Source of the DNA: Lactifluus volemus
Lineage: Eukaryota > Basidiomycota > Agaricomycetes > Russulales > Russulaceae
Direction of reading: 5' to 3'
Assembly (NCBI GenBank): GCA_022376515.1
Contig: WTXI01000007.1
Span: 682,001-746,000 of the forward strand
Length of the DNA stretch: 64,000 bases
In this document: in pieces, positions 49,737 through 61,900 of the stretch
Layout of the letters: every line of letters begins with the position of its first letter
How positions within the stretch are numbered: position 1 is the first letter of the stretch
The notes under the pieces: model-generated
Databases searched by the model: none
What the model was told of the DNA's origin: nothing
What the model saw: only the letters and a program-made list of their open reading frames with translations
Made by a program: the position numbers and the translations under genes

Positions 49737-51292
49737 TTAGAACTCGATGGCGTACACTGCTGCGAAAAGTTGATCAGCGAATGGTGGATCGATGAAAGTT
49801 TGTATGTCCACTGGAGAGTCGGTCGATCCGCGGTTTAGCCAGAGCCACTTGAAACCGACATGGTACTCGACTGCAGGTCTCCACCGCTTCGTCAGACTTT
49901 CATCCGGGTTAGACCAACCAACCCAGTTGTAGTACACATTAGTATCGTGCAAACAATTGCTGGTCGAAATGCGAATGAGTAACAACTTCGCGTGGGTTAC
50001 CATGCACGTACAAGTGGAGCAGCTTCGGAAGAACGACCTGTCCTTCGTACGGGTATCCCATAAATTGGTCATCGCCTTGCTCTCTTGCGCCTCCGGGGTG
50101 CCGTCGGACCCGAGCCCAGTCATATACATGTCCAACAGGCAGCTGGTCACCTCCCAATCGTATCGCAGTGGGCGGAAGAGGTCTGCACGGTTGCTTACGA
50201 TGGCCCACCAATAGCCTTGGTCTCCAAGCGCGACGTTCTCGTACAGGCCATCGGGTCCCGGTGCTCCGTAAAGCGCCTCAAAGGTGGGCGGGGAAAGCGC
50301 GGGAGGGAACAATCCGCTATCGTCGGCACGGTAAATACTGGAATCCATGAGCCGATTCGCGCGAAGCCTGCCGAGATGCAACAGCATGACGCATGAGCAA
50401 ATTCGTGACGCTTGGTGCCACTGTGGAGCGTCCATGTTCGGATGGCTCGGCATCGAAATGGAAAGACTCGAGTCGTCCCAAAAGGAAAACTCCTCCCAAA
50501 GAAGCGCGGGGTCCGTCAAGAAGAACGCGTCTGTGTCTACGTAGATCGCCTTTTCGACGTCATCGGGTAGCAGTTCATGCAGAAACAGTTTCATGAGCCC
50601 GGCTGAATTGATCACACGTTAGCTAGATCGTTAAAAGCCTTCCAAAATTTGAAGCCATACGAATTCCGGCAGAGTGGTCGGTATTAATAGAGCCTTCGCG
50701 GACAACTCTATCCAGCATGCTCTCGAATGATGGCCGGTAAAAACGCACAACGACGCGATGAACGAGGCGTGTCAAAAGGCGGAACCGACTCTCCAGATAG
50801 AGTTGTGCCGCTTCATCGCAGACGATGTGGAAATGAACAGGTCGTGTGGTATACATTATCGCGGACTAACGGGCTTTGTCATCCAAGAAAGGGGCCACAG
50901 TTGAACCAGGAAAATATACCTTGAGTAGACCGCACCTTCTTTGGCGAAGGCTCTGAATACATGATGAGAGCAAAGACCACGGGCTCCACGGGAGGCTCAA
51001 CGACCACGTTGTGTATGGGTGGAGAAGCTGGCGTCACTGTATTGGTATCAGAACCAAATAAAGTTTGAGGGTCGAGGGGGGCTTCGTAATGCTGGACATA
51101 ATCCGCAGGGAGGGGATGCTGCTGTGAAAAGGCTATGACCGATACCAAGGCTATTGCGAAAAGAAACATCATCACACGGCGAGGCCGTGTACGAAGGTGC
51201 TGTCGAGCTTCATACTTGAGTCTGAAGCCTGGCGCGTATGCCTCATCCCAGTCATGGGGCTGTTGTGGAGTGAGGGGCTGTCGAGAGGACAT
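49737..51292 (-). CDS. Type II membrane glycosyltransferase (GT8/LARGE-like)
   Basis: Golgi-type glycosyltransferase by architecture. Cytosolic N-terminus (MSSRQPLTPQQPHDWDEAYA), one membrane anchor (VMMFLFAIALVSVIAFS), a Pro-rich stem, then the catalytic domain: PVHFHIVCDEAAQLYLESRF, LMKLFLHELLPDDVEKAIYV followed by DTDAFFLTDPALLWEEF (the DxD metal/nucleotide-sugar site), NSGVM-like CSCVMLLHLGRLRANRLMDS, and ALGDQGYWWAIVSNRADLFR. The C-terminus has WRPAVEYHVGFKWLWLNRG. Around 49950-50050 the more conserved reading (LHLYVHGNPREVVTHSHFDQ) is in a different frame from the rest, so two compensating indels are likely there. Sugar and acceptor are not predictable. Confidence 0.75.
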
Positions 51293-52157
51293 CCTGAAAT
51301 TTTGGGAAGTAGTTGGGAGAGAAGAGTCGCGCCCGAAAGAGAAAGAAATAAAAGGAATGGCAGCGGGAGGAATCAAGTACGGTTCATGTGGATATGAAGG
51401 CGATTTCATTTCCAGACAGCCGTGAGCGGCTCGGCTGAGATAAAACAGACAACCAAAAAAAAAGGGTGAATATATAGAATGAGACGGCACCAAGGCGATG
51501 AAAGAAGGAACCAAATTTTTTACTGAATCGAGCACAGAAGCCGAGTCGGAGACTCGGAGTCGCATCAGCGGCAATAATGTAATCACGACCTCGAGCGTTC
51601 CACCTAGACTGGGCATCTTAGAATATCAGTAAAAACTGAATAGGATTACATTCACGTGTAACTTACCAGTGACTGCGAGGTCAGGCCGGTCAGGTACTGT
51701 AACTGAAAATAAAATCTCTGTAACGCTGGCATTCCAAATCGGAGCGCCATCACTCCGCTAATCGGCACCCGGCTAACCGGAGTAATTTAATTGCTGTGGG
51801 AGGTTGAACACGGTTCACCTGATCGAATGCAATAGAATGAATCTCTGTGAAAATCTAGAAGCATGACTTGTTTACTTTCTAATTCAACTTGTCCTCTCAC
51901 GCTCTTTTCTTTTCATCTAAAGAACCTATATCATATCGCTCACCCTTTTCCTTCCTAAACTCTATCACTTCTGGAGGTGCCGCGCTACCGTCAACGGAAC
52001 TGTGCTCAGCTTGACTCGCTGGCCTCCTCTGCTGCGCGTTTTCCGGACTCAGGCGGGAGTCGCACCATCAGCATCGGAAAGTAATCACTGGGGTTCCGAC
52101 TTCTTGGATCTCTAACAAGGAATAATCTCGAACCGACGAAAGGAGTTTCCGCAGTTA
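51293..52157. other. Intergenic region upstream of the glycosyltransferase
   Basis: About 860 bp between the glycosyltransferase start and the GPI1 stop, both on the minus strand. No gene is supported. The frame upstream of the glycosyltransferase ATG stays open to about 51616, but it has no recognisable domain and is probably 5' leader. A short near-palindrome CTAATCGG..CCGGCTAACCGG lies near 51758-51780. Confidence 0.4.
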
Positions 52158-54383
52158 TTAGACCCTCCACTGTTGGCGCTGGTCGTGCTGTGACACACTG
52201 TACTGCCGGAAAACCGTCAAAAGTGACACAGTTTGTACCTGAGTCGTCGCAGAATAGTATTGGATCAGCTCATACTTCCCTTGGTTAGAGATGCGTCGAA
52301 ACATACCTCGAGCATCAGCATTGGACTCCCATTATCGCTTATCACACGAAAATATACTGATCCTGTCCAAAAGCATCATCGTCGAGCATTCAGTAAAGAT
52401 CCACCAATGATGCTAACCGGATAACCTCCTCGGATCCTTGATTCTCAGCAGAAGCGCGAACAGTGGGAAGTGATTCATTAGATTGACAGCGAGGTTCAGG
52501 ATGCTGCAGATAATGAGAACGCCAGACCGCATCTACGACGCGCATGACCGGGTCACCACCATTGTTGACACCCAGATTAAACTGAGAATTACGTACCACA
52601 GTGAACAGAAGGGCGTAGGTCAGCAATGTTGGAAGACTGAATGTGAACAAGGTGAAGAGGAGCGTGCCCAGAATGAGCTGATCTACTTCATAATGCCAAG
52701 AATCGGTTCGCCGATGCAGGACGTTGAACCGTTTTCCTGTCAACCGTGTAAGCTCATGACCAAATACATAGTCTCATTCCCACCTCTGAACAGGTTCCAT
52801 AACGACCGTAGGGCGTATATCTGGTAGGAGAATACCTTTTTCAAGATGGTATGGCTCAACGAAATATGTAGTGTCAAGGCGCTAAAGATGTCCAAGAATA
52901 GCGATAACGGAACGGTCAGTCCACCATATCCAGATAGGCCAGCTGCGTATGCGATTCTGGGAAGTGGGGTGAGAGCGAACGTAAAATGTCTAACCAAGGC
53001 ATAAAACTCAGCCAGGAAGCGAGCCGGGAACGTGGTGTACTCACAAGCCCATAATTCCAACACTCCCAGAAGCGTATGGACAAGAAAGGAGCTTAGTTCC
53101 GTGTTCAGCTTAAGTCCCTCAGGCCAGTCGTCCAACCACAGTAGGGCGTCACGCATAAAGTCAATGAAGGCGGCCTACAACCCTGATTATCAAAAGACAG
53201 GCGCTCATCAAGGACTTGAGGCCAAACCTTGAGCCAATTGTGCAACGAGTGCCCAATAATCTCACTGTTATCGCAAATAAACGCCCCGATAACACTGCCC
53301 AGTACTACGTCATTCATCACGAGCCAGATGGCGTTATTGAAACTGGGGAAAGGTCATTGGGACGGCCTTATGGCGGTACTAATTAGACGCTCACCGGACG
53401 TATTCTGCAGACGTTTCCAATTTTCCATATACATAAGATAGCCTTGGATACGACACTAAACCTTGTACCAGGTTTAATCGCGCCCATAATTGGTCAACTT
53501 GAGAGAAAGATTAGAAGCATGGGAGAGGACATGTATTGTGTGAATACTCACGCAATTTCGGGTGTACTGTCACAACCGCTATCCAAGAACTGCACCACCG
53601 GAGAAAACCGACCAACCGAGTAAGAATGAACCTGAGACCTGAGAACAACCGGGGAAACGCGCGCTCTTGACGGGTGCATGCGTCGTGTAGATAACGCGCG
53701 ACAACGTCCAGGAACTTGAACCTCGCCAGCCATGAACCAGACAAATTCAGTAGGGCGTGTAAGCGGTATGTTGCGTTCAGCTAGAATCACGGGCGATCAG
53801 AAATGTAGCCGCCACATGCACTAAAAGAAGCCGACTTGTGTCAACGCCATATCATCCAAACCAACCGTCTTGAAGTCTCGGTGGCTGTCTGGAATGGCGA
53901 GACCGTGGCGCGATGTGGCGTCTTTAGGAGTAGTATGGAAGCGGGCGGAACCTAACGCAGACCTGCGGTACATCACAAGGGCACAGGGTAGGTGGGTTCT
54001 GGTTCAGATCAGCCTCGAACAGCAGGCAAGAACGGATCGAGACATACCTGGACGCGCCCGGTCCCACTTTAGGGAGCAATTGTATCCGGGGAGGACGGCT
54101 TGAGGAGGATTCTCCTAAGATCACAGGAGAATCTGTGGAAGATACCTCTATAAACTGAGGGTTTTCTCTGAGGAAATCATCTAAAAGGGCGTTTGCGCAT
54201 CCTGCATTTTCACGTCCGTCGTTTAGACAGACAACCTGCGATAGCGGGAGGTGGGCGCTCACCAAGTGACTCGGCTTGAAGCACGCCTGCTACGCATACC
54301 AGCCTTTCATTCACCCAGCCATAACAGTACCCACTTTTGCCCACGTCCTCTATAGGCCAGAAGACGGAGCAATTTGCGATCAT
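52158..54383 (-). CDS. GPI1: GPI-anchor biosynthesis subunit Gpi1 (PIG-Q)
   Basis: Subunit of the ER-membrane UDP-GlcNAc:phosphatidylinositol transferase that makes the first GPI-anchor intermediate. N-terminus: MIANCSVFWPIEDVGKSGYC then VNERLVCVAGVLQAESL. The middle and C-terminal part carry the conserved Gpi1 membrane block: LHISLSHTILKKVFSYQIY, LRSLWNLFRG, KRFNVLHRRTDSWHYEVDQL and LGTLLFTLFTFSLPTLLTYA; splicing from 52604 to 52502 continues as NLAVNLMNHFPLFALLLRIK and DPRRLSG. The end is VFRQYSVSQHDQRQQWRV with TAA at 52160-52158. Start chosen at the Met just before the conserved VFWP; an upstream Met (54422) is also in frame. Introns numerous and short. Confidence 0.85.
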
Positions 54384-54731
54384 GACATGTCGTGAAGGAG
54401 GGCTTGACGCGCATTTGATCAAACCGGTAGAATAGCGGGCCGGTAATGTTGAACCACCACCAAAGAAACACGGTCACGTAGTCTCTGCTTTACGCTGAAC
54501 TATATCCCAACATTCTCAGCCGCGTCAATTGAGCGCAAAACAACCCCTACACTGATTTATCTCAATCTAACCATTCTTTGTCTTTGAACGTTTCCTGCTC
54601 TTTGCTGCTGTACTTGTAACCCGTTTTCATTTTGTCTTCGTGAGTTGTTTATTTCTGTGCGCCATTGAGCCCAGGTCTGAACAATGCGAAGTATAGTTTC
54701 AAATATCAAAACGTCATCTTGATTACACGAA

Positions 54732-55575
54732 ATGAGAATGAGCGGCCACTTTGAACTCGAACCCAATCAAAGGCCAGACATGAAGAGAAAGATAGTCGTC
54801 GTTGGTGATGGTGCGCCCTGCCTACTTTTCGGTCTGGATCTGCGCCGTAACCAAGTTCCGTGTAAATTATGACAGGCGGGTGTGGGAAGACGTGCCTTTT
54901 AATCGTGTATGCGCACAACAGATTTCCAGAGGTGCCCTTCTACCGTGCCTTGATCCACGCGGCGACGGCTCGGCTCACACTCAGCAGGCATACATCCCAA
55001 CCGTCTTCGAAACTACGTAACAAACCGACAGTTTGATGGCAAGATCGTCGAGATTGCGTTATGGGACACGGCAGGGCAGGAGGAGTACGATCGACTGCGA
55101 CCATTGAGCTATCCGGAAAGCCACGTCATTCTCATCGTGTTTTCCGTTGACTTTCCGGTCAGCCTCGCGAACGTCCAAGACAAGGTATGTTTTTTTGCGC
55201 GCTCCGATTCGTTTTTCTTTTACATCATCGTGGAGTTACCCGCCTGACTTTTCTGATCAATGATCACTTTCCACTGGCGTAAAAGTGGTACCCCGAAGTG
55301 GCCCATTTTTGCGAAGGCACACCGCTCATCCTCGTTGCGACCAAAACGGATCTCCGTCGAGACGATAACACGCGACGCTTGCTCAGTGCACAGGGTCAGA
55401 CACCCGTCACGCCCGAACAGGCGCGGAGGTCGCACGTGAAATCGGCGCCAAGTATATCGAGTGCTCCGCGAAGACAGGCAGCGGGGTGCAGGAGGTGTTT
55501 ACGCTCGCCTTGCGGGAGAGCATGAAGGCCAAGTGGGGGAAGATAGCACGGGAGCGGCGGTGTGTCGTGATCTGA
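54732..55575 (+). CDS. Rho-family small GTPase, with two apparent single-base frameshifts
   Basis: Membrane-anchored Rho GTPase for actin and cell-wall polarity. Reads [25 protein letters not shown] then [18 protein letters not shown] (G1), [18 protein letters not shown] (switch I/effector), [20 protein letters not shown] (G3), [14 protein letters not shown] (G4), [13 protein letters not shown] (G5) and a C-terminal CVVI prenylation box (geranylgeranyl type expected). Introns at about 54807-54876 and 54930-54988. Two one-base losses break the frame: about 55009-55012 (GAAAC, where GAAAAC gives Glu-Asn) and about 55428 (before [15 protein letters not shown]). Both sit next to short homopolymers, and all catalytic elements are conserved, so the gene is probably functional. 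Rho2/Rho3-like rather than Rho1, but this is not certain. Confidence 0.82.
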
Positions 55576-57014
55576 TGTTTTGCTACCCTGATCCCATTTC
55601 CTTTCCCCCACGCTCCTTGTCCACTTCCTAGATAGTTATCCGCACGTCCGTGGACAGTTCTTACTCTGGAAGTTACCAGGGTCTCCGTGAAGGGCCGAGC
55701 GTGGCCTTGCTAGGAGTATTTAAGTACTTGTTACCCTCTGCTTAAAGCTAACACCGTAATCATGGATATTTCGCCTCCCATGATTTTGCCTCATGCTGAG
55801 CTGATTATACAGTAGAACATTCCAGTCTCCCATCTTTTCCCCGTACTCCTCACCTCATGTCAGCGTATCGTCACATCCTTGTTAAGCGAGCGCAAGGCAA
55901 GGTCGTGGAATGGAAGCGAATTACGCAGTCAAGCGTTTGGCTCTGCCTGCCTCGTTGCGCGCTTCTTTTACGCCATGAACAAGCTAGGCTCGCTTTGCCT
56001 TGAGCGTAAAAACAAACAAAAAGTAAAATTCTGCACCACAGGTAACTCCTTACGGCCCAAAATGCCGTCGGCGTTTGATATGGCGCTCCGACTCGGCGTC
56101 ATGCCATACATGTCAAACAGGTGTTGTGCTCTGTGCGGTGCTGTACTGTACTGTATGACTGAATAAAAGTAACTGTACGGTGTTACATGTACAGAACCTT
56201 AAACACAACATACGCCGTTACTGGCCAGGCCAGCCTGGCCGTCACGCGCGCCTCGCACAAGCCGCCTTGCTGACTGACGGACGGAGATGCCACTTTTTTT
56301 TTTTTTACCAGTAATTGAAACGCACGTCAGACATGTGTCCCCCCCCTGGATAAAATACTACTACACATGACTCGACGCGCGCCATCTTTAGTTAATAAAC
56401 AGTACCGGCGCTGTTGCTCTGTATGCTGGGAGTGTTTTTGTGTTGGCCCAAAGGGTGTCATTTTATATTTGGTGTGCAAGAATAGCCCGCCCCATCCCTT
56501 TTTTTTTTTTTCGCTCGCTAGGGGCAAGTGGAGAAGAGAGGGGCTAGGGACGAGCGGGAGGAGTGATTTTGGGTAGTCGAAGCGGAGCTTGCCCCAGTTC
56601 CGCGACGGACCCGCGTTATTTTCTAATGGAGGACACAGCCCGAGCCGCCGCATACATAGGCGACCCGAAAACGTCACCAAAAGGACGAGAGAACCGATAT
56701 GCCGGAAACTTTTGCCGCTGCCGCTTGCCGGCAGTCTACATCGCTCACTGATGTACTCTACGGGTTAACTTCGGGTTCAAAACTAGTCTGGTGACCTGGG
56801 GTCTCAAACTCTCACGCTTCACATTTTCTCCTATTCACAATGAAATATATGAACAATGAACAATGGACTGAAGAGCTAGATCGTGTAACCATTACTACGG
56901 GAAAGTTAAAAGCGCATAAAGGTGCAGAACACGCCGTCCTTGAGAAAGTGCTGAATACAAACACAACGGATATCTTACAAGTCTTTTCAGGCACTGCCTA
57001 CATGTTCCGTCCTT
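55576..57014. other. Intergenic region, no supported gene
   Basis: About 1.4 kb with T runs (about 56289-56307 and 56501-56512), a C7 run near 56340 and a GC-rich partly self-complementary patch TGGCCAGGCCAGCCTGGCC (56222-56240). Short open frames have no recognisable motif. Confidence 0.45.
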
Positions 57015-57973
57015 CTATTCCCGAAAGTCCCTCACGGCCATCCGCGTGATCTTCCCTCCTGGTACTCCATTCACGTTGACTGGAACATCCACACCCGAGT
57101 TACCGGCAGACGGCGGCTTGGAGTAAGGCGGGTGGTGACCATTCGGAGGATACCCAGGGTATTGAGCATGAGGCTGCATGAGAACCGGCATCTCCGGGCG
57201 ATGGTGCGACACGATATAGGGAGTAGGGTACGGCACAGTACCATAAGGAAGGTAGGGATAATACTGATGGGACGGGAGAGGATAACCAGGACCCTCATGC
57301 TCTTGACCAGGGTGAGACGGCGGGGGTGGCTGCACCGGAACGTAATAGGAAGGATGGTAGGGCGAGGCCTCACCGGGCTTGGGCACACCTGGCATAGGAG
57401 TGTACTGTCCGTAGAGCGGAATTGGGTAACCGATCGGGCCCATAAACGAAGTGGCCGGTGGGGTGCCCCCAGCTGGGGGTACACCCGGGAGTGGCATGCC
57501 GATGGATGGAGGGGGTGCAGGGTCAGGTTGAGTGTCAGCTGTGGAGGTTGCGCGACCAGTTGCGAGGGTAAGATACACGCGTCGATAAGGAGAGAAACAG
57601 TCAGGAAAAGCTCACTCTTTCCATCGCGCTTCTTGTAAGGGCCTCTCTTGATACCCTTCTTTCTTTCCTTGCGCTGAGAATCGATGCACTCTTCACCGAT
57701 ACCGTACTTGACGCAACGGAGGCAGGGGCGCGCGTCATCGCACTTTTTGCATGCCTTTTGACAATTAGTGCAAGCATTCTTGACCTGACGACGCTTGGAG
57801 CGAATCTGAGGCTGGGAAGTATTGACCACGCCCTGAGCGAACGGGTACATATGCATGGGCAGACCGCTATAAGGCACGGAATGGAGAGTCAACTGAGACT
57901 GAACTGAGTCGGAGGCGGACTCAGGAGATTGATCGATTCGGTCATCGTCGGAGTGGGCGTGGACGGAAGCCAT
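57015..57973 (-). CDS. Zn2Cys6 (GAL4-type) transcription factor
   Basis: Two exons, 57973-57616 and 57538-57015 (882 nt, 293 residues), joined over a 77-nt intron with donor GTGAGC. The binuclear zinc cluster is at about residues 66-95: NACTNCQKACKKCDDARPC then LRCVKYGIGEEC, spacing C-x2-C-x6-C-x5-C-x2-C-x8-C, with an extra Cys inside the first x6 loop. It is followed by the basic patch SQRKERKKGIKRGPYKKRDG. The rest is Pro/Tyr/Gly-rich (YHPSYYVPVQPPPP, PLPSHQYYPYLPYG), likely an activation region, and lacks the usual middle homology region. The long pyrimidine-rich stretch upstream (to about 58430) looks like 5' leader. Target genes unknown. Confidence 0.87.
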
Positions 57974-58619
57974 GTCTGAGAAAGAGAGGGGGGGAAGGGT
58001 GAGTGAGCGGATGAGCGGAGGATATGGCGGGTAGAGAAGAGGAGGTGGGCAGCGGGCTAATGAAGTTCGGGTATGCGGCAGGGGCACGTGGGAACAACTG
58101 CCGTCTAAACATCGAGATACAAGACAGGGCGGACAAGCGCCGAGAGAAAAAGGAAAGGTGGTAATAAAGACATGAAAATGATGGGAAAAGGGAAGAAATA
58201 TGAAAAAAGAGTATGATGGGGAGAGCAAGAAAGAGAAGAGAGAATAAAATGATGAGCAAGAGGAGGGAGAGACGTACAGAGGATGTCGGTTCGCTGAGAT
58301 TGCGGGGATTGATTGAGAGAAATAGCGGAGAGGCGGAGAGGGCGAAAAACGCGGGGTTACAACTCGACTGGGCCGCCCTTTATCTTGCTGCTCTGACCGC
58401 CCATGAGGTCGTTGAGCCATATACCTGGTGAGCAGCTATTACCAAATAGGCCTTAATCTCCGCTTGAACTTGCTTGAGTTTCCGCGAAGGACCGTTAGTC
58501 TAGATAGGGGTCTACTATTATTCGGGCCCACCAACCATCAACCACACACCTGACCCATGACCTGACTGACACTCCACCCCCACGAAATCGATCCACATCA
58601 GTTTGGCGCATATATCTCT

Positions 58620-58700
58620 ACAGAGTGTCGTTTATATATATTTATTATATATTTTATTATTATAACACAGTTGACAAATAAAAATAAGACCAAATAATTT
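58620..58700. promoter_or_regulatory. A/T-rich intergenic stretch between Zn2Cys6 and DYRK genes
   Basis: 58639-58672 is almost pure A/T (TTTATATATATTTATTATAT onward) in the 1-kb divergent gap between the two genes. It may serve as a nucleosome-poor promoter region; a specific role is not shown. Confidence 0.35.
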
Positions 58701-58967
58701 TAACTAACTTACACGAGGACGCTGTGCTTTGCCTCACTTTGTGAGACAATCCTCGTCCGTCGGAGACACACGCCTTTGGCTGTAGCCCGTTCCATCGAGC
58801 TTGCCATAGTGCTCGCTCGCTCTATCTATCGTCTCTTCATCAACTCAATCACGGTATCAACCTTCTTTTATTTTCATTTTCCTTTATTTTTTCCTTTTTT
58901 TTTCTTTTCTCCAAGTCCGTCGCTCTGTGCCGTTGCCCGCCTTCCTTTCATCTTCCCTTGGCACCCC

Positions 58968-61900
58968 ATGTCGGCACCGTCTCCCCATTCCCCTCTACAA
59001 CTTCATGACAAGAGTCCATCAAAGAGAAAGGACAGGCCTCCTGCTCTTGAGATTGTCACCGCTCCCGCAGATCGACATCCCTCTTCAGCCGAAGACACAA
59101 AGTCCCACGTTGAACAGGTGTGATGAAACGCTTCAATTCTGACGATCTCACCTTTTCCACTCACTCTTTCACTCCTCATATCCTCAGCTACCTGCCGATC
59201 AGTCCAATGATGACCTTCATGCGCACATTCCCTCTCGCTCCACGTCTGCCACGTCGTCCCTTGATCCATACTACTTTAGTGTACCTTCCCCTTTGGCTTC
59301 TCCCGCTCCCCCTCTTCCGGATCCTCCACATCCGAGCAAGACGCCCGAAACACGTCCAGTCACGCTCGATCCTGTCACCCCTCATAGAGATCCCTCCAAG
59401 ATCGATAGGCGAGTTTTACATGGTTTAGGCGAACTTGCTACGCCCCGCTGGACGCGATCGGTTGCAAATCGTGAGGATGATTCATATGCCTTGGACCAAG
59501 ACGAGCTCGAGCCACCACTCCATGAGGAACCGGAAGAGGGCGATTCGGACAGTCCTTGGACAATAGAGGCCATTGACGGTGAAGAGGACGAGGAGCGAGA
59601 TGAAGTGCGCCTTTCCCCTTTTGCTTTCTCCCCCTCCGGGTCTGATTGCTCAATCTACCAGCCATCTGAGGTCAACACGATTCCACGAACGATTCGTACG
59701 CGTCCTTCTGTCACAGAGGAGAGCGGTGGAGAGGAGATCCTCTATCCCCGTACACATTTTTCGAAGCCGTCTGCTCACTCGGCGAATTACAGCCCTTCTC
59801 CAACGACGGTCGTACCGCCTTCCGCCTTCTCACCATTAATGAACAGAGCAAGGAAACGTACGTCTGACGAGTTTGAACGGGATCAGACCGGCACTCTCGT
59901 CAAAAAACATCAGCGGTCACCGTCTGGCTCTATTCTCGACGGCACAATGGAAGAGCGTGTTTCAGCGCGGAAGCATCGTAGCCTCGGTGTCGGGATTCCT
60001 TCACGGGACAAGCCACCACGAGATCGCCGAAAAGATAGTATTTCGACCGGTGGGAACCAAGTTAGGGAACGTCACTCTCGGCACACTTCGGCAAGTTCCT
60101 CTTCCTCAAGTCACGGGGAACAGCTTCATTCTCGTCGCGTTCACACGACCGACTTTTCCCACCTTCCTCCCTCCCCTTCGACGACTTCTATTCAGCAGAT
60201 TCTGCGCCATGCTGGAAGCAACAGTGCCATAAGCACCTCCTCGTTCAATCTACACAAGGATGCCCAGAATCACCACGCACCAAATGTTGCACACTCATTG
60301 CTTAGAGGAACACAGGAAGGGTGGTCGGATTTGGATGATCATGCCACAGCTGAGGCGCTCCGTAAACTTGACGGTCTCTCTGGTAAAAGTGGTACCCGCG
60401 TACGTTCGAGTGTGGGTAGCCTTCGCCCTGTCAGCTCCAGTCGCCCTGGAACGCCTGCAAAGTCCACGCCGCAGTGGGAAGGTGTCGGTTCGGATAGTGG
60501 AAAGACGAGTCGCAGGAGCTCAATGCATCTTCGGGACAGTAATTCGCTAACGAAAGACAAGGACCAAACACCAAGTGCTAGTCGTCAAGTAGTTGGTCTG
60601 GTAGAGTCGGTCGACATTTCAGAGCAAGGAGGAAGCGTGTTTGGAAGCAGCGATGAGACACAACTTAGTTCACCAGCTCAAGAGAAGCCACCCACGAAGA
60701 AGTCTTCTGCAAGTGCACGGCTCAGTTATACTACCAAGCGCGGTTCTACCTCGTCAACACCTATACCAGCACACCAACTACGAGCTCTCGGGACTCTGGA
60801 TCTATGTCAGCAGGTACCAGTCTTACTTCGATCTCGGCACAATCTGGGCGTCATTCCACCAGTAAGGCTAGGCGTAATAGCGTTGGCAGTGATGCTTCGC
60901 AGTCGGGAGATGTCACCTTCCTGAAAGATCGCGCCGCGTCACTCGCGTCGTCCATTGAGCAACAAGAAGCTGGGCAAGACGTGCCTCCAGTTCCTCCCTT
61001 ACCAAAGGATCTATCCACATATCGCTCTCCGCCTCAATCTTCAACTGGTCCCTCTTTTCCGACTGAAGGAGTACCCGTAGAAGAATCGACGCAGGCGATA
61101 ACGTCGAACCGAGTCTCTCTGCCCCGTCAGAGGTAGCCGCTGTACTCAATGTGTCAAAGCCATCGACACCACCTCCTTATTCTTCGCATAGTGACTCACA
61201 GGTACATGCACCCGCTCCCGCAGCGACAAAAACACCCTCTAAGAAATGGAGTTTACTTGGCATGAGGCTGAGCGGCTCTCCTTCAGTAACTGTGCCGAAA
61301 GACAATTCCAGTGCCAAGGCACCCCACATAAGAAATAGCCCACATTCTGCTGCACCTAGCCAGCCCAACCGCCGATCCATATCTAAGGATGCTTCAGAAT
61401 GGGTTCCTATCCAGCAGCCCGATGCAATGACTTCTGCAGCATCCCTGGTTTCGCAATCATCTATATCTGCCTTGTCCGTATCTGGGGCAGTGGTTGGCAC
61501 ACCTGACCGTCAATTCCCCAGTCGCCCTGACACTGCATCGAGCTCCCATAAATCCAGTTCATTGGCTGCCCCTCAGCAGACTCCCCTCAGTCCATCGGGC
61601 TCTATACGCCGTGGATCGTCCAAGCGCCTAACTCCGTCTGCGATTCCTTTCTTCCGCCGCTCGTCCTCCCAATCCGTTCAGGTTAATGTTCTGCGCTCAT
61701 CTTCCCCTCCTGCCTCGACGGGTCCTTCGTACTTGCAACCCAGAGAACCTGTGTCTCCCGTTGATTCCAGCTTGTCGACACCTCCTGGTGCTCACAAGAA
61801 ATCTTCAATCATCAGCTTGGGTTCACTTTTGAAAGGTTCAAGCTCAAGGCGCAACTTACAAGCTGGTAAGGATGAACCCCGGAGCGATAGAGAGAGTCGA

